64,000 bases of DNA from CAYMUC01 sp964471865 (GTDB taxonomy: Bacteria; Actinomycetota; Acidimicrobiia; Acidimicrobiales; Ilumatobacteraceae), in contig CAYYHU010000005.1 of the NCBI GenBank assembly GCA_964471865.1, forward strand, positions 1 through 64,000. The letters run 5' to 3'. The notes beneath the pieces were generated by a model. The model was not told where the DNA came from. It saw nothing but the letters and a program-made list of their open reading frames with translations, and did no database searches. Shown here piece after piece: positions 54,109 to 62,099 of this stretch. The position numbers were made by a program, and so were the translations under genes. How positions within the stretch are numbered: the first letter of the stretch is position 1; each line of letters starts with the position of its first letter.

Positions 54109-55404
54109 ATGCTCAAGACCCCCCGTACTCCCCGACCGGGCTCGGCCCGGGCCGCGCTCGCCCACCGGGACTTTCGCACCCTGTGGACGGGAATGTTCGC
54201 GTCCAACATCGGGACTTGGATCCAAAACGTCGTCCTTCCGGCATATGTCTACGACCGCACCGGAGCGGCATGGGCGGTGGGTCTCATGGTGTTCGCCCAA
54301 CTCGGCCCCATGTTGCTGTTGTCCCTTCTCGCCGGCGTGGTCGCCGACCGGGTCGACAGGCGCCGCATCCTGTTCGTGGGCCTGCTGGCTCAGATGGTGC
54401 TCTCGGTGGGATTGTTCGCCCTCGTAGCCTCGGAGGCCGCGCTCGCAGCGCTGATCGCTGTGCAAGCCGGGGTCGGCATCGCGAACGCCTTCGCCGGCCC
54501 CGCCTACTCGGCGGCTCTGCCGGCACTGGTCGGTCCTCGGGATCTCAAAGGAGCGATCGCTCTCAACTCGGTGCAGTTGAACGGCGCTCGGGTCATCGGT
54601 CCCGTCATCGCCGCGATCCTCGCCACCTGGGGGGTCACGACCTCTCAGTTGTTGCTGGTCAACGCGGCGACATATCTGTTCGTGATCGCCGCGTTGATGC
54701 GTCTGCATCTGGGTGTACCCGCCGGTGTCGACACTGGCGAACAGGGGTGGGCCCGGCTGTCCTCGGGGATTCGCATCGTGCGCCAGCGCGCCGATCTGCG
54801 CCGACTCCTCGTGACCATGGCGTCATTTTCATTGATCTCGTTGCCCTATATCGGGTTGTTCCCCGCTGTGGCGGAAGAGAACTTCGGGATCGCGGCCCGC
54901 TCGAGCACGTTCAAATGGCTGTACGCCGTGTGGGGGTCTGGGGCTCTCGTGGGAGCCTTGGCGGTGGGGACCGTGCTCGTGGGTTGGGACACCCGCCGGG
55001 TGATCCGACGGGGCTTTGGCGCCTTCGCGGTGCTGCTGGCCGCGTTCGCGGTCGTGTCATCACCGGTCGCCGCCTTCGTGATCGGTTTCGGTCTCGGCGC
55101 GGCATATTTCGCCACGACGACGGCCTTGTTGACCCTCGTGCAGGCCCGCATCGCCGATCACGAACGGGGTCGGGTGATGTCGTTGTGGTTCATGGCCTTT
55201 GGCGGCACCGTCCCGGTGGGCAACCTGATCTTTGCGCCCGTCGTCGACGCAGCAGGCGCCCGCGGGGTACTCCTTCTCGGCGCGATGTGGGCCGCGATCC
55301 TCGTGTGGGCCTGTGACATGGTCCGACTCGACGCCCGGTCGGGTCGGCGAGACTCAGATCTCGAGGAGTCGCTCGACGACCCGTTCGAGCCGCGCCACGC
55401 GTGA
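54109..55404 (+). CDS. MFS transporter (MFS_3/EntS-like)
   Basis: 431 residues, about 12 helices. Starts ALAHRDFRTLWTGMFASNIGTWIQN; loop 2-3 is AGVVADRVDRRRILF; the second half repeats the fold. Typical of exporters of small molecules such as siderophores or macrolides; substrate not assignable. ATG 54109 is preferred, GTG 54094 possible. Its 3' end overlaps murF by 51 nt (convergent). Confidence 0.85.
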   Translation: MLKTPRTPRPGSARAALAHRDFRTLWTGMFASNIGTWIQNVVLPAYVYDRTGAAWAVGLMVFAQLGPMLLLSLLAGVVADRVDRRRILFVGLLAQMVLSVGLFALVASEAALAALIAVQAGVGIANAFAGPAYSAALPALVGPRDLKGAIALNSVQLNGARVIGPVIAAILATWGVTTSQLLLVNAATYLFVIAALMRLHLGVPAGVDTGEQGWARLSSGIRIVRQRADLRRLLVTMASFSLISLPYIGLFPAVAEENFGIAARSSTFKWLYAVWGSGALVGALAVGTVLVGWDTRRVIRRGFGAFAVLLAAFAVVSSPVAAFVIGFGLGAAYFATTTALLTLVQARIADHERGRVMSLWFMAFGGTVPVGNLIFAPVVDAAGARGVLLLGAMWAAILVWACDMVRLDARSGRRDSDLEESLDDPFEPRHA

Positions 55405-56706
55405 ACCTTTGACCAGGACGGCATCCCCGGCGCCGAGATCCGACAGCGCCGGATGCTCCATCACGTTCTGGGAACTCCAGGGTTCGAGCCCGTATAAGTC
55501 GGTGTCCACGGCGATGATGGTGATGTCGCGCGTCGCGGCGTAGCGCGCCACGCCACGATGAGCCTCCGAGGGATCGGCGAGTTCGGCCATGAGCCCCAGA
55601 ATCGCCACCCGGCGAGAGGCGGGCAACGCGACCAAGGTGTCGAGGGCAGCTCGCATCGAATGCGGATTCGCGTTGTAGGTGTCGTCGAGTACGCGAACAC
55701 CACTCGCAGTGGTGCGCAACCGGGAACGACCCGGAGCCACGACCACATCCCCCAGCGCCGCCATGGCCGCCGCGAGGTCCACGTCGAGCACTCCGGCCAC
55801 AGTGAGCGCAGCGGCCGCGTTGAGACCCATATGCGCACCCGTCACGACAAGCCGTCCCGTCACCGAGCCCCATGGGGTCCCCACCGTGATCTCGGGTCGA
55901 GCCTCAGCATCGAGTTGAAGCGCCAGGATCTCGACGTCATGACCGCCGCGTCCACCCAGGGCGGCCGACAGGCCATAGGTCAGCACCCGCGCCGAGGTCC
56001 GCGTCCGCATCGCCGCGACTCGTTCGTCATCTCCACACAACACCGCCGTCCCGCCAGAGTTGAGGGATTCGACGAGTTCGCCTTTGGCTTGCGCGACCCC
56101 GTCCAGTCCGCCCACCCGACCGGTATGGGCCTCGGCCACCGAGGTCACGACCGCGACCTGGGGACGAGCGAGATCACAAAGCCGGGCGATCTCGCCGAAG
56201 CCTCGCATTCCCATCTCCACCACCAAGGCTTGGACATCGTCGGGACTGTTCAACAACGTCACGGGTAGACCCCAGTCGTTGTTGTACGAGGCTGGAGAGG
56301 CCCAGGTCTCCCAGCGGGCGCCGACCGCGGCCCGGGTCAGATCCTTGGTCGAGGTCTTGCCCACCGATCCCGTGATTCCCACGACCCGGTCACCGAGGGC
56401 CGCGTCGAGGCGATCACGCGCCCACCGGGCCAGATGGCCAAGAGCAGTCTGAACGTCATCGACCTCGATCGCGGTTCCGGGTCCGTGACGGTGACCTCGA
56501 GCGAGCAGATGCGCGTGGGCTCCGCGGGCGTGAGCATCCTCGAGGAACTCGTGACCATCACGTCCCCCCTCGCTCGCCGGCACCGGCACGAACAAAGCCC
56601 CCGGGACCACGAGGCGTGAGTCGAAGGTCGCCCCGACACAGTCGATGTCGGAACCGATCAGGTGACCGCCTGTCGCTGTCGCCACCTCGGCTGCGGTGAA
56701 CTTCAC
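55354..56706 (-). CDS. murF: UDP-MurNAc-tripeptide--D-Ala-D-Ala ligase
   Basis: 450 residues. ATP motif GITGSVGKTSTKDL, SYNNDWGLP, VVEMGMRGFGEI, LGLMAELADPS; the Mur ligase domain 3 includes DDTYNANPHSMRAALD. Adds D-Ala-D-Ala to the peptidoglycan precursor. GTG 56706 is chosen because TAGCGT lies 8 nt upstream and the N-terminus VKFTAAEVATATGG matches the family. Divergent from ddl, which makes its substrate. Confidence 0.95.
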   Translation of the reverse strand: MKFTAAEVATATGGHLIGSDIDCVGATFDSRLVVPGALFVPVPASEGGRDGHEFLEDAHARGAHAHLLARGHRHGPGTAIEVDDVQTALGHLARWARDRLDAALGDRVVGITGSVGKTSTKDLTRAAVGARWETWASPASYNNDWGLPVTLLNSPDDVQALVVEMGMRGFGEIARLCDLARPQVAVVTSVAEAHTGRVGGLDGVAQAKGELVESLNSGGTAVLCGDDERVAAMRTRTSARVLTYGLSAALGGRGGHDVEILALQLDAEARPEITVGTPWGSVTGRLVVTGAHMGLNAAAALTVAGVLDVDLAAAMAALGDVVVAPGRSRLRTTASGVRVLDDTYNANPHSMRAALDTLVALPASRRVAILGLMAELADPSEAHRGVARYAATRDITIIAVDTDLYGLEPWSSQNVMEHPALSDLGAGDAVLVKGSRVARLERVVERLLEI

Positions 56707-56714
56707 GTCGCAGA

Positions 56715-56720
56715 ACGCTA
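56715..56720 (-). promoter_or_regulatory. Putative -10 (TAGCGT) for murF
   Basis: TAGCGT on the minus strand, 8 nt before GTG 56706. Confidence 0.5.
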
Positions 56721-56751
56721 GCGATGCCGGTCGAGTCGATGCGTGACCCAC

Positions 56752-56757
56752 TACCGT
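56752..56757 (+). promoter_or_regulatory. Putative -10 (TACCGT) for ddl
   Basis: TACCGT, 7 nt, ATG 56765. Confidence 0.55.
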
Positions 56758-56764
56758 GCGGCAC

Positions 56765-57847
56765 ATGTCCCCCGCACCCACCCAGATCGTGGTGCTCTAT
56801 GGCGGTCGGTCCGCCGAACACGATGTCAGTCGGGTGAGCGCAGCGCGAGTGGTCGCCGCTCTCGACCCCGAGCGGTATCGGGTGGTGCGAATCGGTATCG
56901 ATCGAGACGGCCGCTGGTGGCACGATCCGAGCCCGCCAGGGCCGCTGTGCGACCAGGGTCTTGCGGTCACCGGCGATCCGATTCCCCTCGGCACATTTCC
57001 CGATGACGGCGGCGACGGCGACCGAGTCGTGTTTCCCCTCGTGCACGGACCCCAGGGTGAGGACGGGACTCTTCAAGGCCTGTTGGAACTCGCAGATGTC
57101 GCCTATGTGGGATCCGGGGTGCTCGCCAGTGCGATGTGCATGGACAAGGCCACGACCAAAGCCGTACTCGGCGCTGCCGGTATCGCCCAGGTGCGCTACC
57201 GGGTGATGCGTCGACGCGAGTTCGGCCCGACCGATGCCGCCCATCATCTCGATGAGGCCGATACCGCCAGCATCCTCGACGATCTCGGACCGGTGGTGTT
57301 CGTGAAACCGGCGAACATGGGGTCATCGGTCGGTGTCACCCGGGTGTCGGACCCCGCGGATCTCGCCATGGCGCTCGAGACGGCATGGCGCTATGACTCC
57401 ACCGCCCTGATCGAACAGGCCGCCGATCCAGCCCGGGAGATCGAAGTTGCCGTACTCGGTAACGACAGCCCTCGGGCCACGACCCCTGGCGAGATCGTGC
57501 CGGGTGCCGCGTTCTACGACTACGAGGACAAGTACGTCACCGACGCTGCCACCCTGATCGTTCCCGCACCGATTCCCGATGCCGTCGCCACCCAGGCCCG
57601 ACGTCTCGCCCTCGAGGCCTACGAGATCCTGGGATGCGCGGGACTGGCCCGAGTTGACTTCCTCTACGAGGAGGGTGGACGCGGTCTCTTGGTCTCAGAG
57701 ATCAACACGATGCCCGGATTCACGCCCATCTCGATGTATCCGCGACTCTGGGCCCATGACGGACTCGCGTATCCCGATTTGCTCGATGAACTGATCCGTT
57801 TGGCGGGCGAACGCCACCGGGTTCGCCGGCGCGTCACCGAGCGCTAA
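56765..57847 (+). CDS. ddl: D-alanine--D-alanine ligase
   Basis: 360 residues, ATP-grasp. QIVVLYGGRSAEHDVSRVSA at the N-terminus, VFPLVHGPQGEDGTLQGLLE, FVKPANMGSSVGVTRV, ARVDFLYEEG and SEINTMPGFTPISMYPRLW. Makes D-Ala-D-Ala for murF. Start ATG 56765; three extra codons upstream are part of the -10 region. Confidence 0.95.
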   Translation: MSPAPTQIVVLYGGRSAEHDVSRVSAARVVAALDPERYRVVRIGIDRDGRWWHDPSPPGPLCDQGLAVTGDPIPLGTFPDDGGDGDRVVFPLVHGPQGEDGTLQGLLELADVAYVGSGVLASAMCMDKATTKAVLGAAGIAQVRYRVMRRREFGPTDAAHHLDEADTASILDDLGPVVFVKPANMGSSVGVTRVSDPADLAMALETAWRYDSTALIEQAADPAREIEVAVLGNDSPRATTPGEIVPGAAFYDYEDKYVTDAATLIVPAPIPDAVATQARRLALEAYEILGCAGLARVDFLYEEGGRGLLVSEINTMPGFTPISMYPRLWAHDGLAYPDLLDELIRLAGERHRVRRRVTER

Positions 57848-57931
57848 ACGCCGCTCTCGGGCCCCGAAGAGGACGACGATGACGAACCGATCTCCGGAAC
57901 CGAGCCCAGGGGCGGCACTCACGAGCCAGGT

Positions 57932-58531
57932 TCAGGGGCTGAGCGCAGCGGCGAGAAAGCGAGCGAGTTCATCTCGCAGATGACGCAATCCGGCCAGGTC
58001 GGCTCGCCAGTCCACCGCGGCGAGTAGCACCGGTTCGGTGGCGATCCCCGTCACCGTGGCATACACCAACGCCACCAACAGTCCCGGATCCCCCTGTCGA
58101 ACCCGGCCTCGCTCCATCTCGGTGGCCAGATAGGCCGTGGCAGCGTCGAGCAATGGCCGCACAGCCGATACGAGATGTTCGGCATGACCAGGTGAGAACC
58201 GCCCCACTTCGCGGACCAGACCCAACAGCGCCGGACGACGGATCGCCGGTCGAAATGCGGCTCGCACCACCGCATCGATCCGGGCGAGAGGTTCGTCAGG
58301 AGCGGCGCGCACAGCGGCCTCGACTACCGAAGTGAGCTCGGCGGCCACGGCGTCGATCACCCCGTCGACGAGATCGTCCTTGGAGGGAAACCAGTACAGG
58401 AGGGTTTGTTTGCGGACCCCGACGCGACCGGCGATCTCATCGAGTGAGGTGGCGTCCACCCCGCGGCGCCCGAACAGATCGATCGCCGCGTCGAGAATGC
58501 GCGAACGGGTGGCACCGGGAGACGCAGGCAT
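57932..58531 (-). CDS. TetR family transcriptional regulator
   Basis: 199 residues. N-terminal HTH: SRILDAAIDLFGRRGVDATSLDEIAGRVGV then RKQTLLYWFPSKDDL. The C-terminal domain is Ala/Leu-rich. Divergent from the fatty-acyl-reductase-like operon; the shared intergenic region holds a 16-bp perfect palindrome, so this protein probably represses its own gene and that operon. Confidence 0.9.
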   Translation of the reverse strand: MPASPGATRSRILDAAIDLFGRRGVDATSLDEIAGRVGVRKQTLLYWFPSKDDLVDGVIDAVAAELTSVVEAAVRAAPDEPLARIDAVVRAAFRPAIRRPALLGLVREVGRFSPGHAEHLVSAVRPLLDAATAYLATEMERGRVRQGDPGLLVALVYATVTGIATEPVLLAAVDWRADLAGLRHLRDELARFLAAALSP

Positions 58532-58536
58532 GACTC

Positions 58537-58552
58537 TCTACCATATGGTAGA
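58537..58552. promoter_or_regulatory. Perfect 16-bp palindromic operator TCTACCATATGGTAGA
   Basis: Perfect dyad between tetR (ATG 58531) and the acyl-reductase-type gene (GTG 58561). On the minus strand it contains TATGGT followed by 8 nt and the tetR ATG; on the plus strand TATGGT is followed by 11 nt and GTG 58561. The operator therefore overlaps both -10 elements. Confidence 0.75.
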
Positions 58553-58560
58553 CAAAGAGG

Positions 58561-60906
58561 GTGATCGCCGAATCGCTCGCCGGGCGTCGCATCGCCGTGA
58601 CCGGGGCCACCGGATTCGTGGGGACCGCGCTCGTGGAACGGTTGCTGCGCAGCGTTCCCGACTGCGACATCGTGCTGATCGTTCGCGACGGCCGACGAAC
58701 ACCGGCTGGGGAACGGGCCCGGCGCGAGATCTTCCGCAACGACGCCTTCGACCGGCTCCGCGAAACCGCCATGTCAGACACCGCTTCGGATGCCGAAACC
58801 TTCGACGCCATGATCGCTCGACGGGTCACCACGATCGCTGGTGATGTCGGCGTGGATGGACTCGGCCTCGACGATGAGGGCCGACGGATCCTTGCCACCT
58901 GTGACACGGTGATCCATTCCGCGGCCACGGTGTCGTTCGACTCCCCGTTGGATTCCGCGGTCGAGGTCAACCTCCTCGGCCCCACCCGCATCGTGCAGAC
59001 CCTCACCGCGCTCGGGGTCACACCCCATCTGGTCGCGGTGAGCACCTGTTACGTCGCTGGGAACCGCCGAGGACACGCACCAGAACAACTCGTCTCGGAG
59101 GGACCCTTCGATCTCGGTCTCGACTGGCGCGACGAGGTTGCGGCGGCTCGGCGCCTCCGCAGCGATGCCGAGGCCGAGAGCCGGACCCCCGATCGTCTCG
59201 CCGGGTTCCGTGGGGACGCGCGCAACGAACTCGGCGCTGCAGGCGCGCCGGCTCTGGCCGGCAAGACCGAACAGTTCCGCCAACGCTGGGTTCAGGATCG
59301 CCTCGTCGCAGCCGGACGAGCACGCGCCGCCAGCGTCGGCTGGCCCGACGCGTACGCGTTCACCAAGGCCCTGGGCGAACAGGCCCTCGTCGAGAGTCGC
59401 GGCGCGGTGCCGGTCTCGATCGTTCGTCCCTCGATCATCGAATCCGCATGGGCGGAACCGCGACCGGGCTGGATCCGCGGTTTTCGTATGGCCGAGCCGG
59501 TGATCATCTCCTATGCCCGCGGTCTGCTCAAGGAGTTCCCCGGCGTTCCCGAAGGCACGATCGACGTGATTCCCGTCGACATCGTCGTCGCCGCGATCAT
59601 CGCCGTGGCCGCTGCGGGCCCGGAGGACGCACCCCTCATCACCCAGGTGGCCTCGGGTAGCACCAACCCGCTCAAGTACCGCACGCTGGTGGACAACGTT
59701 CGGGACTTCTTCACCGCTCGACCGATCTATGACGCCAAAGGTCAACCCATCGAGGTTCCGGACTGGAACTTTCCGGGCCGGGGTCGGGTGCAGGGGCAAC
59801 TCACCCGAGCCAAGACCATCATCACCCGCACCGAGAAAGTGCTCCATCAACTCCCGTTGCGAGGAACCCAAGCGTCCTGGTCGGCGACCTTGGACACCAA
59901 GCGCACCGAGGTGGAACGGGCTCTTGAATACGTGGAGCTCTACGGTCTCTACACCGAATGTGAAGCGATCTACGGCGTGGACCGGCTGCTCGAGTTGTGG
60001 GAGCGTCTCGACGAAACCGACCGTGAGACCTTCGCGTTCGATCCTCGCATCGTGGACTGGCCGACCTACATCCACGAGATCCATCTGCCCTCGGTGGTGC
60101 ATCACGCCCGGGTCAAGACCACACCCGGGCGCAGCGTCAACGACCGCCGGGACCGCCTTCGCCGCAACGTGTTGGCACCCGAACGCCGCATCGCCGCGTT
60201 CGATCTCGAAAACACCCTGATCGCATCCAATGTCGTGGAGAGCTATTCCTGGTTCGCAACGCGTCACCTCGACACCCGAGACCGGTTCCGGTACGTCATG
60301 AAGACCCTCGCCGAGGCCCCCGGGCTGTTGGCGATGGATCGGCGCGACCGCGGTGACTTCCTGCGGATGTTCTATCGACGCTACGACAACGCCCCGATCG
60401 AACAGATCGAAACCGATGCCCGGGAACTCCTCACCCAGATCATCCTGGTGAAGTCCTTCCCCGATGGCATCCGCCGAGTCCGCGAGCATCGCGCCCAGGG
60501 TCACAAGACGATCCTCATCACCGGGGCACTCGACTTCGCCGTGGAAGGTCTGCGGCCACTGTTCGACGAAATCGTCGCCGCCTCGATGACTCGACGTCCT
60601 GATGGCACCTTCAGCGGCGAGTTGGCCCAGGTCCCCCCGACGGGTGAAACCCGGGCCCAGATCCTCGCCGACTATTGCGCCCAAGAAGGCGCCGAACTCG
60701 CCCAATGCGTCGCCTATGCCGATTCCACGAGCGATCTACCCTTGCTCGAAGCGGTCGGATTCCCGGTGGCGGTGAACCCCGAAACCCGTCTCGCTGCCAT
60801 CGCTCGCAAACGGGGCTGGCTGGTCGAACACTGGTCCAAGGCCCCGGGCGGTCCCCGACGACTGCTGCCCATCGAGGCTCGGGTCCCCACTCGGAGCAGG
60901 TCATGA
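58561..60906 (+). CDS. Fatty-acyl-CoA-reductase-like SDR fused to HAD-IB phosphatase-like domain
   Basis: 781 residues. N-terminal domain (about residues 1-480): RIAVTGATGFVGTALVERLL (NAD(P) binding), HSAATVSFDSPLDSAVEVNLLG and DAYAFTKALGEQ (YxxxK), as in NAD_binding_4 acyl-CoA reductases. C-terminal HAD-IB domain (from about 545): FDLENTLIASNVV, ILITGALDFAVEGL, AYADSTSDLPLLE. In HAD motif I the usual DxD is DLE, so the second Asp is Glu. A comparable fusion is seen in other actinobacteria. Its action on a fatty or related acyl-CoA is inferred. First gene of a four-gene operon. Confidence 0.85.
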   Translation: MIAESLAGRRIAVTGATGFVGTALVERLLRSVPDCDIVLIVRDGRRTPAGERARREIFRNDAFDRLRETAMSDTASDAETFDAMIARRVTTIAGDVGVDGLGLDDEGRRILATCDTVIHSAATVSFDSPLDSAVEVNLLGPTRIVQTLTALGVTPHLVAVSTCYVAGNRRGHAPEQLVSEGPFDLGLDWRDEVAAARRLRSDAEAESRTPDRLAGFRGDARNELGAAGAPALAGKTEQFRQRWVQDRLVAAGRARAASVGWPDAYAFTKALGEQALVESRGAVPVSIVRPSIIESAWAEPRPGWIRGFRMAEPVIISYARGLLKEFPGVPEGTIDVIPVDIVVAAIIAVAAAGPEDAPLITQVASGSTNPLKYRTLVDNVRDFFTARPIYDAKGQPIEVPDWNFPGRGRVQGQLTRAKTIITRTEKVLHQLPLRGTQASWSATLDTKRTEVERALEYVELYGLYTECEAIYGVDRLLELWERLDETDRETFAFDPRIVDWPTYIHEIHLPSVVHHARVKTTPGRSVNDRRDRLRRNVLAPERRIAAFDLENTLIASNVVESYSWFATRHLDTRDRFRYVMKTLAEAPGLLAMDRRDRGDFLRMFYRRYDNAPIEQIETDARELLTQIILVKSFPDGIRRVREHRAQGHKTILITGALDFAVEGLRPLFDEIVAASMTRRPDGTFSGELAQVPPTGETRAQILADYCAQEGAELAQCVAYADSTSDLPLLEAVGFPVAVNPETRLAAIARKRGWLVEHWSKAPGGPRRLLPIEARVPTRSRS

Positions 60907-62099
60907 AAGCGTTGCGTGTTCGTCGCCAACCGGCCCGCTTCGGACTCGCGCGCGTCACCGCCGCTTGGGATCCCCGTGCCGCGGCCAAACGAGGACCGCT
61001 CGAAATGGTGCGCCTCGATCCTCCCGAACTGCCCGGTCCGGGATGGAAACGGATCCGGCCTCGTCTCACCGGGATCTGTGGCAGTGATCTCGCAACTGTC
61101 GAAGGTCAGGCCTCGGCGTATTTCGACGACTGGGTGTCGTTTCCCTTCGTTCCCGGTCACGAGATCGTGGGCGACTGCGAGGACGGCCGTCGAGTAGTGA
61201 TCGAACCCGTGCTCGGCCATGCAGCACGAGGAGCCCCCCTACCCTTCCCGGGAGCCGCCCCTGGTGACGGCAACGACTACGCCCATCTGGTCCGCCCTCC
61301 GCTCGAGCCGGGTATCCAGATCGGTTTTTGCGCCTCCACCGGCGGTGGTTGGGCGAGCGAACTCATCGCTCATGACAGCCAGATCCACACCGTCCCCGAC
61401 ACCATGAGCGATGAAGCGGCGGTCATGGTCGAACCCACCGCAGGCGGGATTCACGCGGCCCTGATGTGTCAGCGGGCCATCGCAGGAATCGAGTCCCCGG
61501 TGGTCGCCGTCCTCGGAGCCGGGACGATGGGATTGTGTGCGGTGGCGGGCCTTCGCCGCTACCTCGGTGGTGATCTCCGCATCGTCGTCGGGGCTCGCTA
61601 TCCGATCCAGCGACATCTGGCCAGCGAACTCGGCGCCGATGTGGTGGTCGATCCCGACGAGATCCCCCGGGCCGTACGGCGCATGGTCGGATGCCATATG
61701 GTCGGCGACCATCTCTCAGGCGGCACGGACGCCACCATCGATGCCGTCGGGAATTCGGCGTCGATCACGACGAGCCTGCGTATCACCCGACCTCGCGGAC
61801 GAGTCGTCATGCTCGGCATGCCCGCCGAGGTTCGTGTCGAACTCACCGATCTCTGGCACCGCGAGACCGAACTCGTGGGCGCCTACACCTATGGAACCGA
61901 AACCCTTCCCGACGGGTCCCGACATCGCACGTTCGAGTTGGCCCTCGACACCGTGGTTGCGTGTTCCATGGACCGACTTCTCTGCGCGACCTATCCCCTC
62001 GAGCGCTATCTCGACGCGCTCGCGCATGCTGCCACCGCCGGTCGGCGAGGCGGCATCAAGGTCGCATTCGATCTTCGTGCCACCCAGGAGGCCCGCTGA
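60903..62099 (+). CDS. Zinc-type (MDR) alcohol dehydrogenase-like protein
   Basis: 398 residues. Catalytic-zinc ligands GICGSDLA (Cys) and GHEIVGD (His-Glu) are present, coenzyme motif VAVLGAGTMGLCAVAGLR. The CxxCxxC...C structural zinc lobe is not visible; that region reads HAARGAPLPFPGAAPGDG. ATGA overlap with the fusion gene. Could oxidise or reduce a long-chain alcohol/aldehyde related to the first gene's product. Confidence 0.85.
   Translation: MKALRVRRQPARFGLARVTAAWDPRAAAKRGPLEMVRLDPPELPGPGWKRIRPRLTGICGSDLATVEGQASAYFDDWVSFPFVPGHEIVGDCEDGRRVVIEPVLGHAARGAPLPFPGAAPGDGNDYAHLVRPPLEPGIQIGFCASTGGGWASELIAHDSQIHTVPDTMSDEAAVMVEPTAGGIHAALMCQRAIAGIESPVVAVLGAGTMGLCAVAGLRRYLGGDLRIVVGARYPIQRHLASELGADVVVDPDEIPRAVRRMVGCHMVGDHLSGGTDATIDAVGNSASITTSLRITRPRGRVVMLGMPAEVRVELTDLWHRETELVGAYTYGTETLPDGSRHRTFELALDTVVACSMDRLLCATYPLERYLDALAHAATAGRRGGIKVAFDLRATQEAR

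Noticed and set aside
58774..60705. 643-codon open frame on the minus strand
   Set aside because: It is antisense to the acyl-reductase/HAD fusion, which has clear domains; long antisense frames are expected at this GC content.
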